Source of the DNA: JAGVPT01 sp963772165
GTDB lineage: Bacteria > Bacteroidota > Ignavibacteria > UBA10030 > UBA8401
Assembly (NCBI GenBank): GCA_963772165.1
Contig: CAVYWA010000011.1
Span: forward strand, 186,001 to 250,000
Direction: 5' to 3'
Length of the DNA: 64,000 nucleotides
Below, one piece after another: positions 25,389 to 34,384 of the stretch; positions within the stretch are counted from its first letter, which is position 1, and every line of letters starts with the position of its first letter. Both the position numbers and the translations under genes were made by a program. Under the pieces are notes generated by a model, which made no database searches, was not told the origin of the DNA, and saw nothing but the letters and a program-made list of their open reading frames with translations.

Positions 25389-26450
25389 ATGACATCCGAA
25401 GAGATTGCGCAGTATGATCCATCCGGCATGCGTTCGCTGATCCTTAATTTTCCACAGCAGGTGGAAGAAGCGGTCGCGATCGGCACGGCGTCGAAAATAA
25501 AATTTCCGATTTCGAAAATCAATAATATTGTCGTCAGCGGCCTCGGAGGGTCTGCTATCGGCGGGGACCTGCTTCGTTCGTACCTTGCCGGTGAAATAAG
25601 TATTCCTATTGCCGTCAGCCGGAATTATTTTCTCCCCGAGTATGTCGATGAGCGATCGCTCGTCATCGTATCGAGCTATTCCGGAAATACCGAAGAGACG
25701 ATCTCATCGCATCAAGACGCGGTGAAGCGGAAGGCCAAAGTCCTGTGTATTACTTCCGGCGGGTCGGTGAAGCAATTCGCGGCAAAGAAGAAACACCCTG
25801 TTGTTGAAATCCCCGGCGGGCTTCCCCCCCGTGCCGCATTAGGATACTCTTTTTTCCCGACCCTCATCGTCTTGTCGAAACTCGGCTTTTTTAGGTCGAA
25901 GAAGAAAGAAATCGATGAAACAGTCGTGCTGCTGAAAGAGAAAGCCAAAACGTACGGCGACTTTGCTTCGCAGGATAATCCGGCGTTGCGTATCGCTCAG
26001 ACCCTGCACGGAAAGTTGCCGGTGGTGTATTCCTCGGTGGACAGGTTTGACGCCGTGAATCTGCGCTGGCGCGGGCAAATTTCGGAAAATGCAAAGACGC
26101 TGGCCTACGGGAACGTGTTCCCTGAATTAAACCACAATGAAATTGTCGGATGGGAAGTACTGAAGGATTCGATGAAAAAGATTCACGTCGTGATCCTGCG
26201 GGATAACGAAGATAATCCCCGCATCCAGCTTCGGATGAAGATCACAAAAGAAATCATCAAAGATTTTGCGGACGGCATCACCGAGGTCCGCAGCGAGGGA
26301 AAGAGCTTGCTGACGAGGATGTTTTCGCTTCTCTCTCTCGGTGATTGGGTAAGTTTTTACCTCGCCATGTTGAACGGCGTTGACCCGACTCCCGTCAAGA
26401 AGATTGATTTCCTGAAGAATGAACTGGCCAGGGTGACGGCAAAAAACTGA
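25389..26450 (+). CDS. Bifunctional phosphoglucose/phosphomannose isomerase
   Basis: A 353-residue cytoplasmic isomerase with two SIS domains. The N-terminal sugar-phosphate motif VVSGLGGSAIGGDLLRSYL and the VIVSSYSGNTEETISSHQDA segment match the archaeal/bacterial bifunctional PGI/PMI family, which is distinct from classical Pgi. The late ELNHNEIVGWE carries the conserved His-Asn-Glu active-site motif. It links glucose 6-phosphate, fructose 6-phosphate and mannose 6-phosphate, feeding glycolysis and sugar-nucleotide synthesis. It stands downstream of ptsHI in the same direction and is followed 10 bases later by a damaged membrane-protein gene. Confidence 0.9.
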   Translation: MTSEEIAQYDPSGMRSLILNFPQQVEEAVAIGTASKIKFPISKINNIVVSGLGGSAIGGDLLRSYLAGEISIPIAVSRNYFLPEYVDERSLVIVSSYSGNTEETISSHQDAVKRKAKVLCITSGGSVKQFAAKKKHPVVEIPGGLPPRAALGYSFFPTLIVLSKLGFFRSKKKEIDETVVLLKEKAKTYGDFASQDNPALRIAQTLHGKLPVVYSSVDRFDAVNLRWRGQISENAKTLAYGNVFPELNHNEIVGWEVLKDSMKKIHVVILRDNEDNPRIQLRMKITKEIIKDFADGITEVRSEGKSLLTRMFSLLSLGDWVSFYLAMLNGVDPTPVKKIDFLKNELARVTAKN

Positions 26451-26460
26451 GGGGACTCCG

Positions 26461-27485
26461 TTGGCCATAAAAAATTCTCGCATCTCAAAAATAACTTCTC
26501 GGTACCGTCTTATTCTTCACGATTTTTTTACGAAGAATGAGATGCTGCTCCTTTTGCTCGTTACATTGGTAGCCGCATATTGGCGCTTTCATCGGCTGGG
26601 CGTCAATCCGCTTTGGGTCGATGAAGTAGGATTTGGATTCTTAATTCAGAACGGCGGCAACCAGGAATTTATTCCGAAATGGTTCGGGCAGTTGCTTGGA
26701 CTGCATAGTGAGTTTGGTCTTCGATTTCTTCCGGCACTATGCGGTACGCTCACGATTCCAGCACTCTATCTCGTGGCTGATAAATACAAACTGGAATCAG
26801 CCCTGTTCGTTGCGGTGTTTCCGTTGTTCGTATTCTGGAGCAGGATGGCCCGGCCCTACGCGGTTGCAGGGTTGTTCCTCGTCCTTTCATGGCGGTACTG
26901 GTGGATGATGATTCCAGCCCTCATGACGACGCCGATTGCTTTAGTCGGGGTGAGGTTAAACAAATGGACAACGGGATTAATAGGTCTTGGAGTTCTGTTT
27001 TTCTTCATCAGGCCGGATGCTTTTCGTGGATGGTCGATTTCACAATTTGAAATATTCTCTCGTTGGTGGTACCTTCCAGCCTTGACAATAATTCTTTATA
27101 TAACAAAATGGGAAAATTCGTTTTCCTCGTTGCGATTGCCTATTGCCTCATTGCGGACTCGGGACTCAGCGCACACAAGTGGTATTCGCAGGAAGTAATA
27201 TTCTCGGACTGGCGCGGAATCCCGCCGGTTGATTACTCGACAAACGCCCCGGTATCGACCTGGTATTCGGGACATTCCGCAAAATACCTTCGCGCTGAAA
27301 ATCTTGAGCGGTTTCTTGCAGAGCCGGATACGGTTTTGCTTGGAATTGATTATTATAGTCTGACCCCGATTTCAGTCAACCTTGCTTCGGGTTTTCATTT
27401 TCGATGGATATTCGACTCGTTAAGAAATGGGGGCGTCCTGGTCGCTAAATCTATTCACGGAAAATTAATTCTTGCTGGAAAATAA
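26461..27485 (+). CDS. GT-C-like membrane protein, interrupted by a frameshift
   Basis: The coding sequence begins at a TTG with GAGGGGA five bases upstream. It runs in one frame to about 27110 and then continues in the -1 frame to 27485 (MGKFVFLVAIAYCLIADSGL onward); the first frame degenerates and stops at 27198. Joined, it is about 340 residues. RFHRLGVNPLWVDEVGFG after the first helix resembles the Asp-Glu loop of GT-C glycosyltransferases such as the PMT/ArnT group. At least six hydrophobic helices follow, then a periplasmic-looking C-terminal part. The break lies near AACAAAATGGGAAAA, rich in short homopolymers, so either a sequencing error or a real mutation is possible. Confidence 0.55.
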
Positions 27486-27557
27486 TAAAAATTCGTCAAT
27501 GGAGTAAGGGGGGAAGATTTGCGAACATTGAAGGGCCCGGCCGCGGTTTTTCGTTGC

Positions 27558-27586
27558 TTGACTTTCATCACAACAGCATGTATATT
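27558..27586 (+). promoter_or_regulatory. Sigma-70-like promoter of the CRP-family gene
   Basis: TTGACT (27558-27563), a 17-base spacer and TATATT (27581-27586) match the classical consensus at 5 of 6 in each box. The gene starts 58 bases further on at 27644. Confidence 0.6.
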
Positions 27587-27643
27587 CACGACACATTGAA
27601 ACCTCTGGTTCCCTTCTCTTAGCACACCAGTCAGGATGCAATC

Positions 27644-28327
27644 ATGCTTGAAGAAGTTAATTTCTTACGAAATGTCCCGATTTTCAACGAACTCAGCGAT
27701 CAGGAGCTTGAAAAGATTGCTGCGCTCGGCATTCGGAAGAAATACAAAAAAGGAAGCATCATCCTTTTGGAAGAAGAGACCGGTGCAGCGCTCTTCGTTA
27801 TTGTCTCCGGCAAAGTGAAGATTGTGCGGATGGATGATGACGGCCGCGAGGTGATCCTTTCCATTTTGGGCGGAAGCGACTTTTTTGGAGAGATGGCAAT
27901 TTTGGATGGTCTGACTCGCTCGGCGAGCGTCGTGGCAACATCGAAGTCTGAATTGTTCATGATTCATCGAAGGGACTTTCTAAAGCTCCTCAACGATTTT
28001 CCGATGGTCGCTATTGCGCTGCTGCGGGAGCTCACCGGCAGGCTGCGTAAAGCCGACGCTCAAATAAAAAGTTTATCCCTCAAAGATGCCGCGGGCAGGG
28101 TTGCCAATGTTGTCCTTCAGCTTGCCGATGAAATCGGAATGTTCCGCAAAGGGCGGGTAGAGATCGATGAACTCCCCCTGCAACAAGATCTGGCAAATAT
28201 GGCCGGGACATCGCGCGAAACAATTTCGCGCATGATCCACAAATTCATCCAAAAGGGATATTTGCAGATGCAAGGCAACAGGCTCATTATCAACGATTAC
28301 GAAAGCTTCAAGAACCTTCATGTATAA
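27644..28327 (+). CDS. Crp/Fnr family transcriptional regulator
   Basis: A 227-residue DNA-binding regulator. Residues about 10-125 form a cyclic-nucleotide-binding beta-roll, with the phosphate-binding cassette FFGEMAILDGLTRSASVVA (Gly-Glu and Arg-Ser-Ala as in cAMP-binding CRP). A long dimerisation helix follows. A winged helix-turn-helix lies at about 180-215 (LPLQQDLANMAGTSRETISR). There is no cysteine cluster for an iron-sulphur centre, so it is closer to CRP than FNR; the real ligand is not known. It has its own good promoter, and the presence of HPr/EI nearby makes a carbon-status role possible but unproven. Confidence 0.9.
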   Translation: MLEEVNFLRNVPIFNELSDQELEKIAALGIRKKYKKGSIILLEEETGAALFVIVSGKVKIVRMDDDGREVILSILGGSDFFGEMAILDGLTRSASVVATSKSELFMIHRRDFLKLLNDFPMVAIALLRELTGRLRKADAQIKSLSLKDAAGRVANVVLQLADEIGMFRKGRVEIDELPLQQDLANMAGTSRETISRMIHKFIQKGYLQMQGNRLIINDYESFKNLHV

Positions 28328-28429
28328 CGCTGCCAACACCTTCATTCATCTTCAATGAGGACCGGGCACCCCTGAATTGTGGAAGGCTTCGGTTGTGAAG
28401 CCTCGCGAAGCAGAGCAGACTACGAGATT

Positions 28430-29266
28430 ATGGGCGCTAAAGCCGACCTTCATATGCACACAATTTGTTCTGACGGTGCACTCTCTCCCTACGAGCTTAT
28501 CAAAAAAGCTAAGGCCCAGGGACTCTCGGCGGTCAGTATCACAGACCACGACAGTGTTGCCGCTATCCCCGATGCTCTCGAGTTCGGAAAAGAATTTGGC
28601 GTCGAAGTTATTTCCGGCGTAGAGTTGAGCTCGAGCTTTGAAGACAAGGAAGTTCACATCCTCGGCCTTTTTGTCGATTACAAAAGCCAGCGGCTGCTCG
28701 ATTATCTCACCTTCTTTCGGCATGAGAGGATTAAGCGCGCAGAACGGATTGTCGCAAAGCTCAATAGCCTCCAAGTTCCGTTAAAGATCGAATCGGTGAT
28801 GGAACATGCCGGCACGGGTTCTGTCGGCCGGCCTCATATCGCCGCTGCAATGGTGGATGAGGGAATTACAAAATCCTACCAGGAGTCGTTCGACCGATAC
28901 ATCGGCAATGGCGGTCCGGCCTACGAACGAAAATTTCAATTCTCTCCCGCGGAAGCGGTGCAGCTTATCGCATCGTCCGGCGGACTTTCCTTCCTTGCCC
29001 ATCCGGGCCGCTATACGACCGACGCCATGCTGCAACACCTCATCAAAGCTGGAATTGACGGGATCGAAGTCATTCACCCGTCGCATACGCAGGAACACAT
29101 CGTACACTACCGCGGTGTGATCAGCGAATATTATTTGCTCGAAAGCGGCGGATCGGATTTCCATGGAGGCAAAAAGAATGACGATGCGGTCTTCGGTTCC
29201 TTTTTTATTGATGAGGACAAAGTTGATGCCATGAAACGCCGTCTGTTTTTGCAGCGGTCGTCGTGA
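28430..29266 (+). CDS. PHP-domain phosphoesterase (RNase AM / nucleoside bisphosphate phosphatase type)
   Basis: A 278-residue PHP-family metal-dependent phosphoesterase. Metal-binding motifs are ADLHMHTICSDGALSP at the N-terminus, ITDHDSV, SGVELSS, SFLAHPGRY and GGSDFHGG at the C-terminus. The set and order match the YciV/TrpH group, which removes phosphate from 3',5'-nucleoside bisphosphates or trims 5' ends of RNA. The ATG at 28430 is chosen because the metal motif begins a few residues later; a GTG at 28379 is also in frame and neither has a strong binding site. ribH follows 27 bases downstream on the same strand. Confidence 0.88.
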   Translation: MGAKADLHMHTICSDGALSPYELIKKAKAQGLSAVSITDHDSVAAIPDALEFGKEFGVEVISGVELSSSFEDKEVHILGLFVDYKSQRLLDYLTFFRHERIKRAERIVAKLNSLQVPLKIESVMEHAGTGSVGRPHIAAAMVDEGITKSYQESFDRYIGNGGPAYERKFQFSPAEAVQLIASSGGLSFLAHPGRYTTDAMLQHLIKAGIDGIEVIHPSHTQEHIVHYRGVISEYYLLESGGSDFHGGKKNDDAVFGSFFIDEDKVDAMKRRLFLQRSS

Positions 29267-29293
29267 CCATGTTTCACAGTGCAGGTGATGATT

Positions 29294-29782
29294 ATGCCCC
29301 GCGTGTTTGAAGGCGGTATTTCAGGAGAAGGAAAAAAATTCGCAATTGTTGTCAGCCAGTTCAATCAGACAATCACCAAGCGGCTTCTTGAGGGTGCCGT
29401 CGATTGTTTCCAACGGCATGGTGTGAACATCGAAAGCGATATCGACGTTTTTTACTGCCCGGGGGCGTTTGAGATTCCTGAAGTAGCTTCAAAGATTACG
29501 CTCACGAACGACTATGATGCCGTCGTCTGTCTTGGGGCGGTCGTGCGGGGCGAAACACCGCACTTCGAATATATCGCCCGGGAATGCGCACGCGGCATAG
29601 GTGCCGTTGCACGAGAAAGAAATATTCCGCTGCTCTTTGGCGTGCTGACGACGGATACTTTTGACCAGGCGATGGAACGGGCAGGCGGTTCTGTCGGCAA
29701 TAAAGGATGGGATGCAGCACTTGGGGCGATCACGATGGCAAATCTCTACACACAACTCAATAACAAATCGACGAGGAACTAA
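29294..29782 (+). CDS. ribH: 6,7-dimethyl-8-ribityllumazine synthase
   Basis: A 162-residue riboflavin-pathway enzyme that condenses 5-amino-6-ribitylaminouracil with dihydroxybutanone phosphate. Signature segments are FAIVVSQFNQTITKRLLEGA, FYCPGAFEIPEVA, DAVVCLGAVVRGETPHFEYI (containing the catalytic His), PLLFGVLTTDTFDQAMERAG and NKGWDAALGAITMANL. Length is standard for the subunit of the icosahedral capsid enzyme. The ATG at 29294 is preferred over in-frame starts at 29279 and 29288 because AGGTGA lies five bases before it. No other riboflavin genes or FMN riboswitch are nearby. Confidence 0.95.
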   Translation: MPRVFEGGISGEGKKFAIVVSQFNQTITKRLLEGAVDCFQRHGVNIESDIDVFYCPGAFEIPEVASKITLTNDYDAVVCLGAVVRGETPHFEYIARECARGIGAVARERNIPLLFGVLTTDTFDQAMERAGGSVGNKGWDAALGAITMANLYTQLNNKSTRN

Positions 29783-29854
29783 GCAGGCAATGTTGTTACT
29801 GGATATACCACCGCTTAAGGGTTTCTTATCGATTTAAAGGAAAGGGAGTTGTGT

Positions 29855-32110
29855 ATGAAAAAAAAATATCGTACTTGGCTGCCGATATTATTGGCTGGAA
29901 TGATGGGTATTGTTCCTAGCGCGAATGCTGGAATAGGCGATTGGAAAAATTATACCGATATGAGTAATGTTGTTGGAATTGTCTGTGCCCCGAATGCAGT
30001 TTGGGTTGGAACCAGCGGCGGAATTCTTCGTTTCAATCCGGCAGACTCTACCTTTCAACGATTTACAAATTCTGAAGGGCTGACCGGCAATGATGTTTCC
30101 GCCATTGGATTGGACAAGTATGGCTCGGTATGGGTAGGTGAAACATCCGGGGAGATAGATATTTATACCCCTGCTACGAATTCCTGGAAAAATATCAGCG
30201 ATATTGCTCTTTCTACACAAACTCAAAAAATGATCAATTCCTTTACCGCCTATGGCGATACGATGTACATAGGTACAGCATTTGGTGTCAGCGTCTTTTC
30301 AATTTCACGGTTTGAATTCGGCGATACGTACGGGAGCTTCGGCACGTTTTCCCATCCAAACGTTACATGCTTGACCGTTCTCAACGGAAAGATCTATGTA
30401 GGAACGTCAAGCGGCCTGGCCGTTTCCAAACTTGGTGCAGTGAACCTGGCTGCTCCTGAATCATGGGATTCATTTTCATCACCCGATGCGGTGAATGCTT
30501 TGAGTGTTTGTTACGGAAACGTGTATGCGGGTTCCAACTCCGGTGTCTATGAATATCAGAACGGTGCATGGCAGCCTATCGCAGGGACGCCCCAAACGGC
30601 GATTGCAGTGATGAACATTGCTTCGGTGCTTTATATTGCAAGTACCACCAACGTCTTCACGCTTTCTTCTTCCAACACAATGATGCCATACGGCGGAGTT
30701 GCTCCAGCGACCATTACATGTGCCGCCGGCGATTCATCCAATCACGTATTCGTCGGGTTTCAAGAAGCAGGCATTGGTATTCTGAAGAGCGGAACATCCC
30801 AATGGGTTCAGCTTATTGCCAACAGTCCTGCATCCAATTTTTTTTCTTCCGTTCTTGTTGACGGGAACGGAACCGTGTGGGCTGCATCTGCCGGGCCGGG
30901 AGGGTCGAACGGTCAAGGTTTTTATTCCTACGACGGCACTCGCTGGAAAAACTATAATATGACGACGATGCCGCAGTTAAAAACCAACCAGTTTTTCAAG
31001 GTTGCGGCAGGACCGAATAATTCCAAGTGGTTTGGCTCTTGGGGGGGAGGTGTTGCTCTTGTCAATAACGCCGGTACTCTCGTCCGTGTTTTCGATAATA
31101 AGTACCCCGGTTTTGCCGGGACGGACACCAACCATTACATTGTTATAGGAAATGTTGCGTACGATAATGCAGGAAATGTGTGGATGCCGGATTATCGTCC
31201 CTTGGATGGAAATATCCTTTGGGAGATGAAATCCGATTCATCATGGGTATCCGTACGGTCGCCGGCGAGCACTTCATTCGACCGCGCTCTCGGCGTTGTT
31301 GTAGACCGCAATGGAACGAAATGGTTTGTCAACAGCCTGCTCGGATTCGAACCTCTGCCATCGCATTGTATTTACTATAATGAATCAGGTGGAATTGCGG
31401 GTTTGGCCAGTGACAATTGGGGTGAGGTGGGAGTCTCCGACGGCTTCGCAAGTGCGGAAGTGACCTGTATTGCGGAGGACAAAGAAGGCAGCTTATGGCT
31501 GGGTTCAAACCTGGGTATCACGATCATTGGAGATCCCGCTTACCCGACTTCGCAAGTGAGCATTCTGTTCCTGGGCGCTGTGGAAGGCCAATTCATCAAC
31601 ACTATTGCAGTTGATGCGCTGAACAATAAATGGGTCGCAATGCAAACTGGCGTTGTTGTTCTATCGCCTGACGGTTCATCGTTGATTGCACAATATAATG
31701 TTGCAAATACCAACGGCAAACTTGTCGACAACAATGTCCTTTCTATTGCTTTTGACGAGCAACGGGGAATAGTCTATTTTGGGACGGAAAAAGGATTGTC
31801 GAGCCTAGAAATTCAGACGATCGGTACAGTGGAAAAAATGTCAACCCTTCAAGTTGGACCGAATCCTTTTATCCTCCCCGATTATCCTTCAGTCACTATC
31901 AAAGGCCTCGCCGATAACACGACGATAAAAATCCTCAATATTACCGGAAGGCTCGTCAAAGAATTTGCGGCACAAGGTGGCGGGAGGGCTTTTTGGGACG
32001 GCACCGATTCCCGTGGGAATAATGTGGAAAGCGGTGTGTACATTATCGTTGCGTACGCCGACAACGGGAATCAAGTCGCAACGGCGAAAGTTGCGGTTCT
32101 CAGGAGATAA
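29855..32110 (+). CDS. PorZ-like two-propeller secreted protein with T9SS-type C-terminus
   Basis: A 751-residue exported protein. After the signal peptide (WLPILLAGMMGIVPSANA) the mature chain opens with IGDWKNYTDMSNVVGI, very like the start of PorZ, the cell-surface T9SS component. Two-component-regulator-type propeller blades follow (AVWVGTSGGILRFNPADSTF, GSVWVGETSGEIDIYTPA, GSLWLGSNLGITIIGDP, GIVYFGTEKGLSSLEI). The last 90 residues form a FlgD/T9SS-type beta-sandwich: LQVGPNPFILPDY, NITGRLVKEF, WDGTDSRGNNVESGVYII. The protein may attach sorted cargo or be cargo itself. The ATG at 29855 has AAAGGGAG upstream. No other por gene adjoins, so the PorZ identity is probable, not certain. Confidence 0.65.
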   Translation: MKKKYRTWLPILLAGMMGIVPSANAGIGDWKNYTDMSNVVGIVCAPNAVWVGTSGGILRFNPADSTFQRFTNSEGLTGNDVSAIGLDKYGSVWVGETSGEIDIYTPATNSWKNISDIALSTQTQKMINSFTAYGDTMYIGTAFGVSVFSISRFEFGDTYGSFGTFSHPNVTCLTVLNGKIYVGTSSGLAVSKLGAVNLAAPESWDSFSSPDAVNALSVCYGNVYAGSNSGVYEYQNGAWQPIAGTPQTAIAVMNIASVLYIASTTNVFTLSSSNTMMPYGGVAPATITCAAGDSSNHVFVGFQEAGIGILKSGTSQWVQLIANSPASNFFSSVLVDGNGTVWAASAGPGGSNGQGFYSYDGTRWKNYNMTTMPQLKTNQFFKVAAGPNNSKWFGSWGGGVALVNNAGTLVRVFDNKYPGFAGTDTNHYIVIGNVAYDNAGNVWMPDYRPLDGNILWEMKSDSSWVSVRSPASTSFDRALGVVVDRNGTKWFVNSLLGFEPLPSHCIYYNESGGIAGLASDNWGEVGVSDGFASAEVTCIAEDKEGSLWLGSNLGITIIGDPAYPTSQVSILFLGAVEGQFINTIAVDALNNKWVAMQTGVVVLSPDGSSLIAQYNVANTNGKLVDNNVLSIAFDEQRGIVYFGTEKGLSSLEIQTIGTVEKMSTLQVGPNPFILPDYPSVTIKGLADNTTIKILNITGRLVKEFAAQGGGRAFWDGTDSRGNNVESGVYIIVAYADNGNQVATAKVAVLRR

Positions 32111-32239
32111 AAAACACGATGGCTGTTTTCGGGATATTCAAACGGACACCCACCACGGTGTGCAGCGTGATGACCGTACACAAACAGTTACTGTCCAGTA
32201 TGAACAATTCATTATTTTTTCGAAAAGGAGGTTCTTCAC

Positions 32240-32527
32240 TTGGAAAATTCAACCTACAAGGATGAGATTTTTACGAAGCGCGTGCGTGCAGGAAAACGAA
32301 CGTATTTTTTCGATGTGAAAGCGACGAAATCTGAAAAAGATTTCTACATTACGATTACGGAAAGCAAAAGGGTCGGCGAAGAGGAATATGAGAAACACAA
32401 AATTTTTCTGTACAAAGAGGATTTTGACAAGTTTGCAGATGCGTTGATGGAAACAGTAGATTACGTCCAAGATGAACTCTTGGTCGCTCCTCCGGCGGAT
32501 CAACCGGTCATAGAGGAAAAAGTATAA
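32240..32527 (+). CDS. DUF3276 family Pur-type nucleic-acid-binding protein
   Basis: A 95-residue small protein of the PUR/DUF3276 family, typical of Bacteroidota and relatives. The motif order is EIFTKRVRAGKRTYFFDVKA, then DFYITITESKR, then EKHKIFLYKEDFDKFADALM, matching one beta-beta-beta-beta-alpha Pur repeat that can dimerise into a Whirly-like fold and bind single-stranded DNA or RNA. The start is a TTG at 32240 with a near-perfect AAAAGGAGG eight bases upstream. It converges on dapD, with 81 bases between their ends. Physiological target unknown. Confidence 0.85.
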   Translation: MENSTYKDEIFTKRVRAGKRTYFFDVKATKSEKDFYITITESKRVGEEEYEKHKIFLYKEDFDKFADALMETVDYVQDELLVAPPADQPVIEEKV

Positions 32528-32608
32528 GATATTTTTTCCCCCGCGCATTATCAGTGGAGTGTTCCCGCGATGGGTGGCCCGAACGTTTACTCCTTCTTCG
32601 TGCGATTG

Positions 32609-33454
32609 TTACCGGAGTGCATCTTCGAGCGCTGTTCGCGCATCGGTTCGCGAATCCCGATACTTTACGATCAGCGGTGTATAAAGACTTAGACTGTTGG
32701 CGCGTCCAAAGTCGGTTGTGATTCCGCGCGAGCCGGCGACAACGACGGCATTCTCAGGGATAGTCAAAGACTCGGAATCCGATTTGCGAATCACAACTTT
32801 ATTGACGCAATCATAGACCGGCATTGAACTTGTGAGGATAACTCCGGCGCCTATCACCGCCCCTTTTTTAACGATCGTTCCCTCGTAAATTCCGCAATTT
32901 CCCCCAACCATGACATCGTCTTCAATGATTACCGGCAGCGCGTTGACGGGTTCCAACACCCCGCCAATCTGTGCGGCAGCGCTGATGTGAATCCTTTCTC
33001 CGATTTGTGCACATGAGCCGATCAGCGCATGCGAGTCGATCATTGTTCCCTTGCCGACATACGCGCCGACGTTGACGTACGACGGCGGCATCATAATAAC
33101 GCCCGGAGCGAGATATGCGCCGCGGCGGACCGATGTTCCGCCGGGGACAATGCGTACATTGTTCTCCACCGAGAATTCTTTTGTCGGATAGGTGTGTTTA
33201 TCGAAAAAGGAAAATGGACTCGAAGCCGGAACCTTCCGGAGTGCACCAAGTTTGAACCCGAGGAGAATGCCTTTCTTTACCCACGCATGCACTTCCCATT
33301 TCGCACCGACTTTTTCTGCTGCCCGAATATCCCCGCTGTCAAGGAGAGAAATAAAAAGGTCGAACACTTTCTCGCCAAAGTCGCGGTCTTCACCGCTCTT
33401 CGAGGAAGAGAGTTCTTCAATAATCGATGGAAGCGTTTCGGGGGAAATGTTCAT
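32609..33454 (-). CDS. dapD: 2,3,4,5-tetrahydropyridine-2,6-dicarboxylate N-succinyltransferase
   Basis: A 281-residue lysine/diaminopimelate-pathway enzyme that succinylates tetrahydrodipicolinate. Its left-handed beta-helix of hexapeptide repeats covers about residues 110-240: IVPGGTSVRRGAYLAPGVIM, GAYVGKGTMIDSHALIGSCA, IHISAAAQIGGVLEP, VIIEDDVMVGGNCGIYEGTI. Active-site segments GVIMMPPSYVNVGAYVG and HISAAAQIGGVLEP are intact. Its ATG overlaps the dapA stop (ATGA), so it is translated with dapA as the third gene of dapB-dapA-dapD. Its presence means the succinylase variant of the pathway is used, with DapC/DapE expected elsewhere. Confidence 0.95.
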   Translation of the reverse strand: MNISPETLPSIIEELSSSKSGEDRDFGEKVFDLFISLLDSGDIRAAEKVGAKWEVHAWVKKGILLGFKLGALRKVPASSPFSFFDKHTYPTKEFSVENNVRIVPGGTSVRRGAYLAPGVIMMPPSYVNVGAYVGKGTMIDSHALIGSCAQIGERIHISAAAQIGGVLEPVNALPVIIEDDVMVGGNCGIYEGTIVKKGAVIGAGVILTSSMPVYDCVNKVVIRKSDSESLTIPENAVVVAGSRGITTDFGRANSLSLYTPLIVKYRDSRTDARTALEDALR

Positions 33455-34356
33455 CGCTGCGTTTCCATTAAGTGGAGTTCTTCCAGCGCTCGCCGCACGG
33501 CAAACCGGTGTTCGGACGACATCGGAGTAAGAGGAAGCCGGTACGCTTCTTCGATCATTCCCATGATTGCAAGGGCGCCTTTGACCGGTATCGGGTTGGA
33601 TTCGATGAAATTAAGGTTCATGAGCTGCAGCAGTTCTTCGTGGATCGTTCGTGCTTCGGAAAAATTTCCTTCTAAGCAGAGCTTTACCATCGAAGAAAAA
33701 AGACGGGGGGTTTCATTCGCGACGACGGAAATTGCTCCGTCAGCACCCAGTGCGATCATGGGAAGTGTCAGGGCATCGTCACCTGAAAGGACGGTGAAAT
33801 TTGTCCGGCGATGGCGAAGAATTTCCATTACCTGTCCCATGTTGCCCGATGCTTCTTTGATTCCCGCTATTCCGGGAAGTTCTGCGATTCGCAGCGTGGT
33901 CTCCGCGTTGATATTGCTCCCTGTTCTTCCGGGTACATTGTAAACGAAAATCGGGATATCGACGGCTTCCACGATCGCCTTGTAATGCTGATAAAAGCCT
34001 TCCTGCGTCGGCTTGTTGTAGTACGGCGCAATGGAGAGCACCGCGTTTGCACCGATCGCCCGCGCATGTTGTGTCAGGGAGACGGCTTCATGCGTTGAAT
34101 TGCTTCCTGCACCGACGATGACGGGAACGCGGCCCGCTGCCTGCTCGACGACAACATCCATCACGTGATGATGCTCGGCATGATTAAGCGTTGCGCTCTC
34201 TCCGGTTGTGCCGCATGGAACCAATCCGTTGACGCCGTTGGAAATTTGAAAATCGACGAGTGCACGAAGCGCTCGTTCGTCGACTGCCCCGTCGGCGCTT
34301 TGCATCGGCGTGACGAGTGCGGTGGCGACTCCTTTGAATGAAAACTGTGAAGACAT
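33451..34356 (-). CDS. dapA: 4-hydroxy-tetrahydrodipicolinate synthase
   Basis: A 301-residue aldolase-type enzyme that condenses pyruvate with aspartate semialdehyde, the first committed step to diaminopimelate and lysine. The Schiff-base Lys167 is in GIAGIKEASG, Tyr139 in VYNVPGRTG, and the substrate motif GTTGES at about 49-54; all are intact. The ATG at 34356 begins the conserved domain (FKGVATALVTPM), with AGGG about seven bases upstream; earlier in-frame codons lie within the dapB region. It is 28 bases downstream of dapB, overlaps dapD by four bases, and is under the lysine riboswitch. Confidence 0.95.
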   Translation of the reverse strand: MSSQFSFKGVATALVTPMQSADGAVDERALRALVDFQISNGVNGLVPCGTTGESATLNHAEHHHVMDVVVEQAAGRVPVIVGAGSNSTHEAVSLTQHARAIGANAVLSIAPYYNKPTQEGFYQHYKAIVEAVDIPIFVYNVPGRTGSNINAETTLRIAELPGIAGIKEASGNMGQVMEILRHRRTNFTVLSGDDALTLPMIALGADGAISVVANETPRLFSSMVKLCLEGNFSEARTIHEELLQLMNLNFIESNPIPVKGALAIMGMIEEAYRLPLTPMSSEHRFAVRRALEELHLMETQR

Positions 34357-34384
34357 AAGGAACCCTTCTTTGTTAGTGTGAGTA

